NCBI GenBank assembly: GCA_019155205.2
Contig: JAHNZQ020003147.1
Span: 2,145,826 to 2,209,825, forward strand
Length of the DNA stretch: 64,000 nt
Direction of reading: 5' to 3'
Source of the DNA: Gracilaria vermiculophylla
Taxonomy: Eukaryota; Rhodophyta; Florideophyceae; Gracilariales; Gracilariaceae
The translations under genes were made by a program, and so were the position numbers. Shown here piece after piece: positions 28,984 to 36,791 of the stretch. The notes beneath the pieces were generated by a model. That model saw only the letters and a list, made by a program, of their open reading frames with translations, made no database searches and was not told the origin of the DNA. Each line of letters opens with the position of its first letter. Position 1 is the stretch's first letter.

Positions 28984-30528
28984 TTAACAGCACTTCTTCT
29001 TACATACGCGGCAGCACTCAATGTATATCTTCACAACCGTTCCGCATTTATCCGCAGTGCAAATCTGAATACAAGTGCCCGACGACTTGTCACAAACGCA
29101 CTTGTCCGACGCCGACTTTGCTTCGGTCTTGTTGCCGCCACTGCCGTTTGCGCTGGCGCTCTTCGACGCGCTGATTGAAACCGACTTGGATATGCTCACT
29201 GATTTTGACCCGCTCCCAGACGCAGATATGCTCACGCTCTTCGACACAGATATGCTTTTCGAAACGCCTTCCTCCGAAGCCGAAACCGACTTCGACACCG
29301 ACACCGACTGCGAGCCACTCGCACTTGCGTGATCACCACTGCCCTCTGATGCGTGCGACCGCGATGCCGATGCTGATACTGATGCCGATGCTGACACTGA
29401 TGCCGATGCCGATAGCGATGCCGGTGCCGATTTCGGCCGCGAAGCACTGCCCGACTTTGTTTTGGATATTGCTGCTAATGCGGCCTGAGATGCAGACTTG
29501 GATGCCGACGCTGACCTGGATGCCGATGCAGACTTGGATGCCGACGCTGCCCTGGATGCCGATGCAGATTTGTATGCCGATGCAGACTTATATGCCGATG
29601 CAGTCATGGATACCGATGCAGTCTTGGATGCCGATGCAGTCTTGGGTGTCGATGCAGTCTTGGGTGTCGATGCCGTCTTGGGTGTCGATGCCGTCTTGGG
29701 TGTCGATGCAGTCTTGGGTGTCGATGCAGTCTTGGGTGTCGATGCAGTCTTGGGTGTCGATGCAGTCTTGGATGATAGTGCAGTCTTGGATGATAATGCA
29801 GTCTTAGACGCTGAAGCGGTCTTGGGCACGGATGCAGTCTTAGATGCGGCGGCGGACTTGGATGCGGCTGCCGATCTGGACGCCGATGCAGACCTGGATG
29901 CGGCTGCAGACTTGGATGCCGGAGCGGACTTGGATGCAGACGCAGACTTTGGCGCCGATGCGGACTTGGCGGCGGACGCGGCCGCAGACTTGGACGCTGG
30001 CACCGACGCAGACCTAGACGCGGCCGCGGACTTGGAAGCCGCTGCCGATGCGGACTTGGATGCGGCGGTAGCGGACCGAGAGGCAGCCGTGGGCGATTTA
30101 GAGGCGGAACGGGCGGAGGCGGAGGGGGTGATTGCCGATGTGGACGCGGGGGGTGGGTCGGAGGCGGGAGCACTGCTAACGGAGAGCGAGGCGGAGATGG
30201 AGGACGACGACAGCTTGGACGCGGATTGCGCGGTGAGCGAGCGGTCACAATGGCAGGAGCTCGACTTGGCGGTCGGTTGATCGGCGGTGAGCGGGGGGAG
30301 GTGGGCGCTAGTGAAATTGGTCTTGGAAAGCGCGCCCATGGTGGTGTGGTTGTTTGCGGGGGTTCGGGACGAGGGCTCGGGTGAAGGGGAGGTGGTGGCC
30401 GAGGCGACAGAAGAGAGGGAGGTGCGCTTCGCAGAGGGTTTTGAAGTGGGTGTAGAACGAAGCTTGACGGCGTAGCGGCGTTGGGAGGGAGGGAGATGCG
30501 CCGTGCGCACAGTGCAGTTACAAGTCAT
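28984..30528 (-). CDS. Ser/Ala/Lys-repeat protein with Cys-rich C-terminal tail
   Basis: 514 aa, not a known family to me. The N-terminal ~110 residues are Ser/Thr/Pro-rich with 'CNC' and 'CHC' pairs. Residues ~110-430 are almost wholly Ser, Ala and Lys/Arg in short units such as 'SASKSA' and 'SAAASK', with seven consecutive TPKTAS hexamers. The last ~45 residues are a Cys module ('CVCDKSSGTCIQICTADKCG' then 'ECCRVCKKKCC'). The repeat has a strong positive charge with Ser-Ala spacing, and S/TPK sites as in H1-like or cell-wall proteins. There is no obvious signal peptide. The frame is 1.5 kb without a stop and the repeats vary at third positions, which supports coding on this strand. Role unknown; adhesive, matrix or chromatin use are guesses. 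Confidence 0.55.
   Translation of the reverse strand: MTCNCTVRTAHLPPSQRRYAVKLRSTPTSKPSAKRTSLSSVASATTSPSPEPSSRTPANNHTTMGALSKTNFTSAHLPPLTADQPTAKSSSCHCDRSLTAQSASKLSSSSISASLSVSSAPASDPPPASTSAITPSASARSASKSPTAASRSATAASKSASAAASKSAAASRSASVPASKSAAASAAKSASAPKSASASKSAPASKSAAASRSASASRSAAASKSAAASKTASVPKTASASKTALSSKTALSSKTASTPKTASTPKTASTPKTASTPKTASTPKTASTPKTASTPKTASASKTASVSMTASAYKSASAYKSASASRAASASKSASASRSASASKSASQAALAAISKTKSGSASRPKSAPASLSASASVSASASVSASASRSHASEGSGDHASASGSQSVSVSKSVSASEEGVSKSISVSKSVSISASGSGSKSVSISKSVSISASKSASANGSGGNKTEAKSASDKCVCDKSSGTCIQICTADKCGTVVKIYIECCRVCKKKCC
29498..29900. repeat. 18-bp minisatellite within the repeat protein
   Basis: Units close to GATGCAGTCTTGGGTGTC (plus strand) repeat in tandem. 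Seven near-identical copies span about 29635-29763, flanked by more diverged 18-bp units. On the coding (minus) strand each unit gives TPKTAS or a variant. Differences are mainly A/C at the third base of GCA/GCC. Confidence 0.85.
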
Positions 30529-31039
30529 GGCTAGGAAGGGAGATGCGGAGGACGGGACGGGGAATAACGGGTGGGTGTTTGACGGAACACGGCGTTGCGA
30601 AAGGGAGTCGTTGACTTGTGGGAGGGAGGGGTGTTTGCTTTAAGAGGCGAAATCTGGAGGGGCCCGGGGGGAGGGGGAGGGGCGGCGCAGTTTGGGGAGG
30701 GAGGGGGGGGGCGGGGGGGAATGGCGGAACACAAGGCTGCGTATTTTAATGCGGGCGATGACTTGGACGGCGTGCGGCGCGGCTGTGACGTGACGAGCTT
30801 GCATCACGCGGCAGCACGTCGGAGGAGGCGAAGGGCGGGCGCGGAATGGCACGATGCGCCAAGTCAGCGCGCGGCGCGCAGCCACCACTTGTCCGCGCAA
30901 TGCCATTTCCAATTGCGCTGAGCGGCACGCAATTGGAAATTGTGGAGGGGCTGCAGCCGCTGGCGTGATCATTGCGGGCGTAGCAGCGGTGCGAGCACCG
31001 TCCCTCTCCCTCCCACGCCAGCTCACACCCGCCGCCGCC
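30529..31039. promoter_or_regulatory. Shared GC-rich upstream region of the repeat protein and the elongase
   Basis: 511 bp between divergent starts, with G-runs at 30660-30720 and a perfect 13-bp inverted repeat at 30905-30940, about 100 bp before the elongase ATG. Confidence 0.4.
30905..30940. repeat. 13-bp perfect inverted repeat upstream of the elongase
   Basis: Arms ATTTCCAATTGCG (30905-30917) and its exact reverse complement (30928-30940), with a 10-nt spacer. AT-rich within a GC-rich promoter region. Confidence 0.75.
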
Positions 31040-31846
31040 ATGGAAGCGCTCGCCCCGCTGTTGGACAGCGGCGCGCAGGCGGCCACGCTCCGCCAGCTGC
31101 TCGTCGCGTCTGTCTCGCCGCGCCACGCGCTAATGCACCCCGCGCTGCCGCCGCTCGCCATCCTCGCCTACCTGCTCTCCATTCCCGCGCTTGACGCTGT
31201 GTGCCGCCGCCTCGGCACCTCCGGCTCCTCGCGTCTCTTCAGGCTTTGCGCGCTCGCGCACAACGTACTGCTGACCGTCTACTCCTTCCTAACCGCGCGC
31301 GCCGTCATCCCCGCCACGATCCACCACATCGCCCGCAACGGCGTGCACTCCCTCTACTGCTCCACCGCGTTTTGGCGCGCCGGCCTGTCGCAGCTCGGGT
31401 TTTTGTTCTACCTTTCCAAGTACGTCGAGCTCATCGACACATACCTGCTCATCATCAAGCGCCGCCCGCCCACTTTCCTGCAGGTGTACCACCACGCGGT
31501 CACCATTTACTGCGCGTACTGGCTGCAGCTCTCGCACGCCTCGGTAACCTTCCTCTTCGTCTCGCTGAACGCCTCCGTGCACACCGTCATGTACGCCTAC
31601 TACGCGCTGGCAACCGTGTCCATTCGTTTTCCGCTCAAGAACCTCATCACCATCATGCAAATGGTGCAATTTGTCATTGGTATTGTGCTTGCTTTACCCA
31701 TGTTCTTTCTTCAACACGGCCGCTGTGCCTCACCGTCTCAGAAATTCGCTCTGCTCGCAATCACTCTTCACGCCCTGTACCTTTTGTTTCTGTTCGCCAA
31801 TTTTTACATTCGAACCTACTCCAAGCCCAAGCCGAAACGCGCGTGA
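31040..31846 (+). CDS. ELO-type fatty acid elongase, polyunsaturated-type motifs
   Basis: 268 aa from the ATG at 31040, which has a good context (GCCGCCATGG). It has several membrane segments and all ELO boxes: 'KYVELIDTYLLII' (K-x2-E-x2-D-T), 'QVYHHAVT' (Gln148, His151, His152), 'NASVHTVMYAYY' and 'TIMQMVQF' (T-x2-Q-x2-Q). Gln rather than His in the first position of the His box is characteristic of the elongases that act on polyunsaturated chains. The C-terminus is basic ('YSKPKPKRA'), like a KxKxx ER-retrieval signal. The enzyme is the condensing 3-ketoacyl-CoA synthase of the ER elongation cycle. A role in making C20 acids such as arachidonate or EPA, abundant in red algae, is inference. 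Confidence 0.93.
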   Translation: MEALAPLLDSGAQAATLRQLLVASVSPRHALMHPALPPLAILAYLLSIPALDAVCRRLGTSGSSRLFRLCALAHNVLLTVYSFLTARAVIPATIHHIARNGVHSLYCSTAFWRAGLSQLGFLFYLSKYVELIDTYLLIIKRRPPTFLQVYHHAVTIYCAYWLQLSHASVTFLFVSLNASVHTVMYAYYALATVSIRFPLKNLITIMQMVQFVIGIVLALPMFFLQHGRCASPSQKFALLAITLHALYLLFLFANFYIRTYSKPKPKRA

Positions 31847-31875
31847 AAAGCGAAACAAAACAACGCACACTGCCT

Positions 31876-34026
31876 TCACACCATTCGATCCCTCAACAAT
31901 TTCATCTGTTGTCGTTCTACCTCCACAAACGTTTTGCTGTCGCGATCATCCCTCTGTTTCAACACCACGAAACAACTGTTTTCCTGTCTTGCCCTACCCC
32001 TGCCTTGCACAAACGACACGGTCGAGTGCACCTCGTCGAACCGAATCACGCAGTTAGCCGCCGGAATGTCCATGCCTTCCTCTGCCACGCTCGTCGCAAC
32101 CAGCAGGTTGATGCTGCCGTGCGCAAAACGCTGCAGCGTCGAGGCCGCTTGCGTCTTGGAGACGCTCAGCACCGGCGACGCGGCCGACGAGTTGGCGTAC
32201 AGGCAGCCCACTCGAAACAGTTTTGACAGCTGCGCGTCGGTCTGCATGTAGTGCTGCAGAATGTGCGTGCTGATTCTCTGCTGCACAAACACGATGCCGC
32301 GGAACTTGTTGCCGCTCTCCAGCGTGTGCTGCCGAAACTGCTGCAGCAGCACCTGCTTGAGCAGCTGTAAACGAGCAAATGTCCTCGGCGCGTGCGTCCA
32401 AAAATGAGCGATCACGCGACTGACGTCCGGCCACCGCGCCCAGACGCGCTCATACGTGAAAACGTGGTTGCATTGCATCATCTTCAAGTACAGCACGCAC
32501 GCGAAGTCGTCCTCCTCCCAGCTGATGACGAGCACGCGCAGCGCCTCGTACCAGTGGCTCAGCTGCTTGTACATGAGCTGCAGGTGGCTGTCGCCGCTCT
32601 CCGCGGCGCGGCGGTGCGCGTAGAAGCTCCAGCGGCGGATGTTGCGCGCGCACTGCACCTGGCTGTCGAACGCGTCCTCCACGATCAGCGCATGCTCCAT
32701 GGTCTGCACCACTGACAGCGCCATGCACGCCACGTCGGTGGCCACCGCCTGATGACAGCGCTCCAGAAAGGTCTCCAGCATGAGGTGCGGCTGGCGCAGG
32801 TGCGGCGCCAGCACGCCCGCCGGCACGCACGCGTCGGCCACTGCGCGATTCGGCACCAGCGGCAGCGTGCAGCCGCCGTGGTAGCCGCCGCGCTGCAGCT
32901 CCTGCGGCGGCGCCGTCTCGATGGCGCGGATGTTGAGCTCCTGGCAGATGTCTTGCAGCTTCTGCTTGGCGTCGTCCATGGAGACGGCGTACGTGTACGA
33001 GGCGGTCAAGCCGAGCACGCGCGGCCGCGCACCGCTCTGCTTCAGATCCAGCGCGATTGTGCGGTACGGGTGCTTCTTCAGCATGTGGTGCACCTCGTCG
33101 AACACGACGGTGTGGAAGTGGGGCCAGTGCAGCGCAGCGTCGACGCGCTGCGCGGAACGGAAGGCCGACGGCGTGCTGACGATGATCTGCCAGTCGAGTG
33201 CCAGGTTCTTGCCGCCGTGCAGCGCGGCCACGCGCAAGTGCGGCATGTGCGCCGAGAGCGCCAGCGACTGTTGCTTGACAAGGAGCACGGTGGGCACCAG
33301 CAGCAGGGCGGGCGGGTTGAGGCGACGAATTGTCTCTGCAGCGATGAGCGTCTTGCCAGTGCCGGTGGGCAGAATGACCAGAGAGTTGTGGTGGAGCGTT
33401 GTGTGCAGAATGCGGGCCTGATAGGGGCGCAGGGAGAGGACGGGCGTAGTGGCGGACTCGGGTGCGAGCGTGGTGGCAGGCGCAGGCGAGGACATGGTGA
33501 GAGATTCAGGCATGGACATGGTGGCAGATTCAGCGATGGACGCGGTGGGAGATTCGGCGTCGGGTGCGGTGGCAGATCCAGCGACGGGGGCGGCGGCAGA
33601 CTGGGTGACGGCGAACATAGTGGTGCGGGGTGAGGCGAGGGGTGGGGGGGGACGGGGGGAAGGGGGAGGGAGCACACCGCTCTGTTGGGGGGCGATGGTC
33701 TGGGGGAACACAGACTTAGCGGTGGGCGTTTGAAGTTGTTTAAAGGGAGATGGCGGCGCCGGGGGCCGAGAGAACGGGCGCAGAACCGACGTCCGGCCGC
33801 CGTTTGGACCGAACGGCTGGGCGCGGAGGGGGCGACGGGGCGACGGTGCGAGCAGAACAGCGCGCGGCGCAGCGCGCGGCGCGTACTGGAGGCGCGGCGC
33901 GGCGTAGCGTGGCCATCGACGACGCAGCGGGGGCGCGGCTCCGCTCCCTGGGCACGCCACGCGTAGCGCGCCACGCAGCGTGTCAGCGACGCGCCTCTGT
34001 ACGAACGACACCTTTGCTGTGCACAT
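31876..34026 (-). CDS. Dicer/RIG-I-like DExH helicase without RNase III domains
   Basis: 716 aa. The N-terminal ~190 residues are Ala/Pro/Ser-rich and low complexity. The helicase has 'LRPYQARIL' (Q-like motif), 'LPTGTGKT' (Walker A, about 219-225), 'LLLVPTVLLVKQQ', 'VFDEVHHMLK' (DExH-type box II), 'LGLTASYT' (III), an inserted helical region, then 'GIVFVQQR', 'LLVATSVAEEGMDIPAANCV' (V) and 'QGRGRARQE' (VI). The long insert between the two RecA domains and motifs V-VI are typical of Dicer, RIG-I and DRH helicases that track on double-stranded RNA. It ends right after helicase domain 2, so PAZ, RNase III and CTD are absent from this frame. It ends 30 bp from the convergent elongase stop. An RNA-silencing or RNA-sensing role is inference. 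Confidence 0.8.
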   Translation of the reverse strand: MCTAKVSFVQRRVADTLRGALRVACPGSGAAPPLRRRWPRYAAPRLQYAPRAAPRAVLLAPSPRRPLRAQPFGPNGGRTSVLRPFSRPPAPPSPFKQLQTPTAKSVFPQTIAPQQSGVLPPPSPRPPPPLASPRTTMFAVTQSAAAPVAGSATAPDAESPTASIAESATMSMPESLTMSSPAPATTLAPESATTPVLSLRPYQARILHTTLHHNSLVILPTGTGKTLIAAETIRRLNPPALLLVPTVLLVKQQSLALSAHMPHLRVAALHGGKNLALDWQIIVSTPSAFRSAQRVDAALHWPHFHTVVFDEVHHMLKKHPYRTIALDLKQSGARPRVLGLTASYTYAVSMDDAKQKLQDICQELNIRAIETAPPQELQRGGYHGGCTLPLVPNRAVADACVPAGVLAPHLRQPHLMLETFLERCHQAVATDVACMALSVVQTMEHALIVEDAFDSQVQCARNIRRWSFYAHRRAAESGDSHLQLMYKQLSHWYEALRVLVISWEEDDFACVLYLKMMQCNHVFTYERVWARWPDVSRVIAHFWTHAPRTFARLQLLKQVLLQQFRQHTLESGNKFRGIVFVQQRISTHILQHYMQTDAQLSKLFRVGCLYANSSAASPVLSVSKTQAASTLQRFAHGSINLLVATSVAEEGMDIPAANCVIRFDEVHSTVSFVQGRGRARQENSCFVVLKQRDDRDSKTFVEVERQQMKLLRDRMV

Positions 34027-34216
34027 CCGCCCCGGAGCCCGAAAACGTCAGTGCCGTGCACTGCTAACCACAGCCGCACGTTCCGCCGCGCGCGGCGCCA
34101 TTCGCTTCCGCACTCTTGCCCCTGGTCGCCGTTGCCGCCCGCCCAAACGCGCCCATACGCGTCGACCGCGCCTCCGAGCCTCCCCCTCGCCCCGTCCCCC
34201 GTCCATCACGGCCGCC

Positions 34217-35209
34217 ATGCCCTTCGTCGCGCCCTCGCCGCCCGCGCTTCACGGGCTCACAGCTTCGTCCTTCGCTCTTGTCTGTCCGCGCGTGACGCCC
34301 CCATCCGTCCACCATTTCCGACCGCACCCCCCCCAGCGCTGCCAACCCCCCCGCGCCTCCCAGCAACCCGTCGCCCCGCCCGTCCCCGCCACCTTCACAT
34401 CCCTCAGCGGAAACTCCTTCGCCCTCTCCTACGCCGACACCACCCTTTTGATCGACCCCTGGCTTACCGACGACCTTGTCTTCGTCCACCCGCTGTTCTT
34501 CCGCGGCACCAAGACACTCCCGGACTCCGCCTCCCGCTTCACCTCCCCGTCATCCGTCGACGCCATTGTTCTCACGCAGGCTCTCGCCGATCACGCCCAT
34601 CCCCCCACACTGAAACTGCTCCCCAAGCACATCCCGGTCATCGCCCCGCCGTCGGCCGAACCTCTGCTGCGCTCCCTTGAATTTGAGAACGTCATCGTGC
34701 TGTCCATCGGCCAAACAGCCTCCCCGCTGCCGCACAGACCGCTTTTTAAAATCGCCGCCCTCAAGGGCGCCCTCGTCGGGCCCCCGTGGTCAACTCCGGA
34801 AAACGCCTACGTGTTCACCTTCCAACAATCCCCTGCTCACCCGCCGTTTCGGATTTACCACGAGCCACACGGAACCTTTGACCCGCCGTCCCTGCAGCCG
34901 TACATTTCGGCCTTGGACGCCGTCATAACCCCCGTGCAGGCAGCCAAAATTGCCCTTCCACTAGGCTCTTTCACCCTGGTTAACGGCACGTCCGAGGCTG
35001 TCCAGCTGTGCGAATACGTGCGCCCCAAGACTTGCGTGCTGTTCAACAACTCTGGCGGCGATTTTTCCGGCTTGCTCTCGAAGGCTATTTACACGGAAGG
35101 CGGCAAGCACGCCTTCACGGAGCAAGTTGCACGTCACCCGCAGCTCCGCGACCTCAACGTCGTATTCCCTGACAATGCTGACGAGCCTTATGTTTTGAAC
35201 GCCTCGTAG
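34217..35209 (+). CDS. Metallo-beta-lactamase-fold protein (UPF0173-like), probably plastid
   Basis: 330 aa from the ATG at 34217 (context GCCGCCATGC). The frame is open upstream but overlaps the divergent helicase start. The first ~60 residues are Pro/Ser/Arg-rich and could be a transit peptide. The MBL core reads 'NSFALSYADTTLLIDPWLTD' and 'DAIVLTQALADHAHPPTLKL', where the canonical HxHxDH metal motif is degenerate (Q-A-L-A-D-H-A-H), as in plant homologues. Later parts include 'FRIYHEPHGTFDPPSL'. Function unknown; with the ligands altered, classic hydrolase activity is doubtful. Single exon. Its start is 190 bp from the helicase start, divergent. Confidence 0.7.
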   Translation: MPFVAPSPPALHGLTASSFALVCPRVTPPSVHHFRPHPPQRCQPPRASQQPVAPPVPATFTSLSGNSFALSYADTTLLIDPWLTDDLVFVHPLFFRGTKTLPDSASRFTSPSSVDAIVLTQALADHAHPPTLKLLPKHIPVIAPPSAEPLLRSLEFENVIVLSIGQTASPLPHRPLFKIAALKGALVGPPWSTPENAYVFTFQQSPAHPPFRIYHEPHGTFDPPSLQPYISALDAVITPVQAAKIALPLGSFTLVNGTSEAVQLCEYVRPKTCVLFNNSGGDFSGLLSKAIYTEGGKHAFTEQVARHPQLRDLNVVFPDNADEPYVLNAS

Positions 35210-35411
35210 TCGAACTCTCACGCCATTCATGTACAATACACACTGCCTTTAATCAAGAAATGCGCAATTAAAAGCGTGCTATCTCCCGCCATTCCCACTA
35301 AGCTTTTACCACGCGAAACCGAGCCCCTCGTCCACCGCGGTCCAGCGCGTCCATGTCTACGCCGACCTGTCTAACAATTTTTCGCACGATCGGCGTTTGG
35401 TCACGCGCTTC

Positions 35412-36263
35412 TCACGGGCCATAGCCCATCATGCGAATGAACTCTGCGATGTCAATTTCCTAGAGAAGCGCATCATCAATTCACAGACACGTTAGCACGC
35501 ATGCGCAGATGACCCGCACGCCGCAAACGCGCGAATCCGGAAAGACAGGCGCGCAGTGGTACGTACCCCATCGCCGTTGGTGTCAGCCTCGCGAATCATT
35601 TCTTCCACCTCCGCGTCGGAAAGCTGTTCGCCCAAGTTGCTCATCACTTGTCTCAGTTCGTCGGCGGAAATTTTTCCGGACCCGTCCTTGTCAAACACCT
35701 TGAACGCTTCCACAATTTCCGCTTCAGAGTCCTTCGTCTTCATTTTTCGCGCCATCAGAGTCAGAAACTCCGCGAAGTCAATTGTCCCGCTGCCGTCGGC
35801 GTCCACCTCGCTAATCATTTGGCGGAGGGCTTCTTCCGTAGGGTTTTGCCCCAGGTTGCGCATCACCGTTCCCAATTCCGTCGTCGTGATGGATCCGTCT
35901 CCGTCTTTATCGAACAGCGCGAACGCCTGCAACGTACAGTTTCAAATTTGAGCGCGCCGCAAGAGATAGCATGGTTAATGGGCTGGTTTCCCTTTCATTC
36001 GCGATTTCGCGCGGTTGCTTTTTGTCGGTGTGTCGCCAGCGCAGTCGTGTTGGAAAGGTCCGGTTGGTGATCAACAACACCACTGCATGTGATGATGGGG
36101 ATGCTGCTGGACTGGCCAAACCGCACCGGCAAAATCATAGAGGCTGTTTGTCGGAAACAATAAATCATCGCTCGCAACCCTAGCTACAAAACAGCTCACT
36201 TACCTCGCGAAATTCCTTGATAGTCTCTTCTGAAAGATCCGGGGCAGCCTTCATTCCAGCCAT
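35412..36263 (-). CDS. Calmodulin (three exons)
   Basis: Exons 36263-36204, 35926-35567 and 35459-35412; introns of 277 and 107 nt. Spliced length is 155 aa, six more than usual because of an N-terminal 'MAGMKAAP'. Exon 1 ends '..[10 protein letters not shown]', exon 2 begins '[19 protein letters not shown]', and exon 3 is '[15 protein letters not shown]'. Four EF-hands are intact: [36 protein letters not shown] and DTNGDGEIDIAE (across the second junction). It is the universal calcium sensor. The donors are GTAAGT and GTACGT and the acceptors are CAG and TAG. This is the most intron-rich gene in the window. Confidence 0.96.
35460..35566 (-). other. Calmodulin intron 2
   Basis: 107 nt, GTACGT...TAG, phase 0, inside EF-hand 4. 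Confidence 0.9.
35927..36203 (-). other. Calmodulin intron 1
   Basis: 277 nt, GTAAGT...CAG, phase 0, just before EF-hand 1. The longest intron in the window. Confidence 0.9.
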
Positions 36264-36791
36264 GTTGTACAGCGAAATCGGCGATGCGTAACGAAACCAG
36301 CGCCAACAAGGGAATCGGAGCTGGAGTGGTGCTTGGCAAAAGCGTTGCAGAGCAAACGTAACTGCGACTGGAGGGCTTAGAAAAAGAATGTCAAGACCGA
36401 GAGGCAACGCGGAGGATTGGTTGATGGAGGAGAAGCGACTGCGACCAGTGCAGGTGCTGGGCGAAATGGCAGTTCAGGAATGGTGGACGCGCACTCGCGC
36501 AGCTGAGGCGTGCGTGGTCGAGCGCCTTGTCATCGATTGTCTCACGAGGACACGCAACAAGGTGCCGAAGTGGCAGGCGGCGTGCAGCGGAGTCAGCACG
36601 CCAGGGCAATAAAAATGTAATTGCGCTCGCCACGCGTCAATAATTACGCGCAGCAAGTTGACTGAAGCACGTCGTGTTGCTTATGTGTTCTTGGCGGCGC
36701 AGACGAAACCTCGACGATTACGCGTGAGTCGCTTAGCCCCATCACCCGCCGCGTCCGCTTAGTTGGCGGTTTCGAGTCCAAATCTTGCATC
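36264..36791. promoter_or_regulatory. Shared upstream region, calmodulin / signal peptide peptidase
   Basis: 528 bp between divergent starts. No gene recognised. Regulatory elements not identified. Confidence 0.35.

Noticed and set aside
29498..30280. Plus-strand Asp/Ala/Leu repeat ORF as a gene
   Set aside because: It is the mirror of the minus-strand S/A/K repeat with the same 18-bp period. It lacks unique flanking sequence, while the minus frame has distinct N- and C-terminal parts.
31201..32226. Long plus-strand frame of 341 codons overlapping the elongase and the helicase 3' end
   Set aside because: It is an Arg/His/Pro-rich shadow in GC-rich DNA; the elongase and helicase frames have full family motifs.
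33078..34079. Minus-strand 333-codon frame overlapping the helicase N-terminus
   Set aside because: An Arg/Pro/Ser-rich shadow frame with no motifs.
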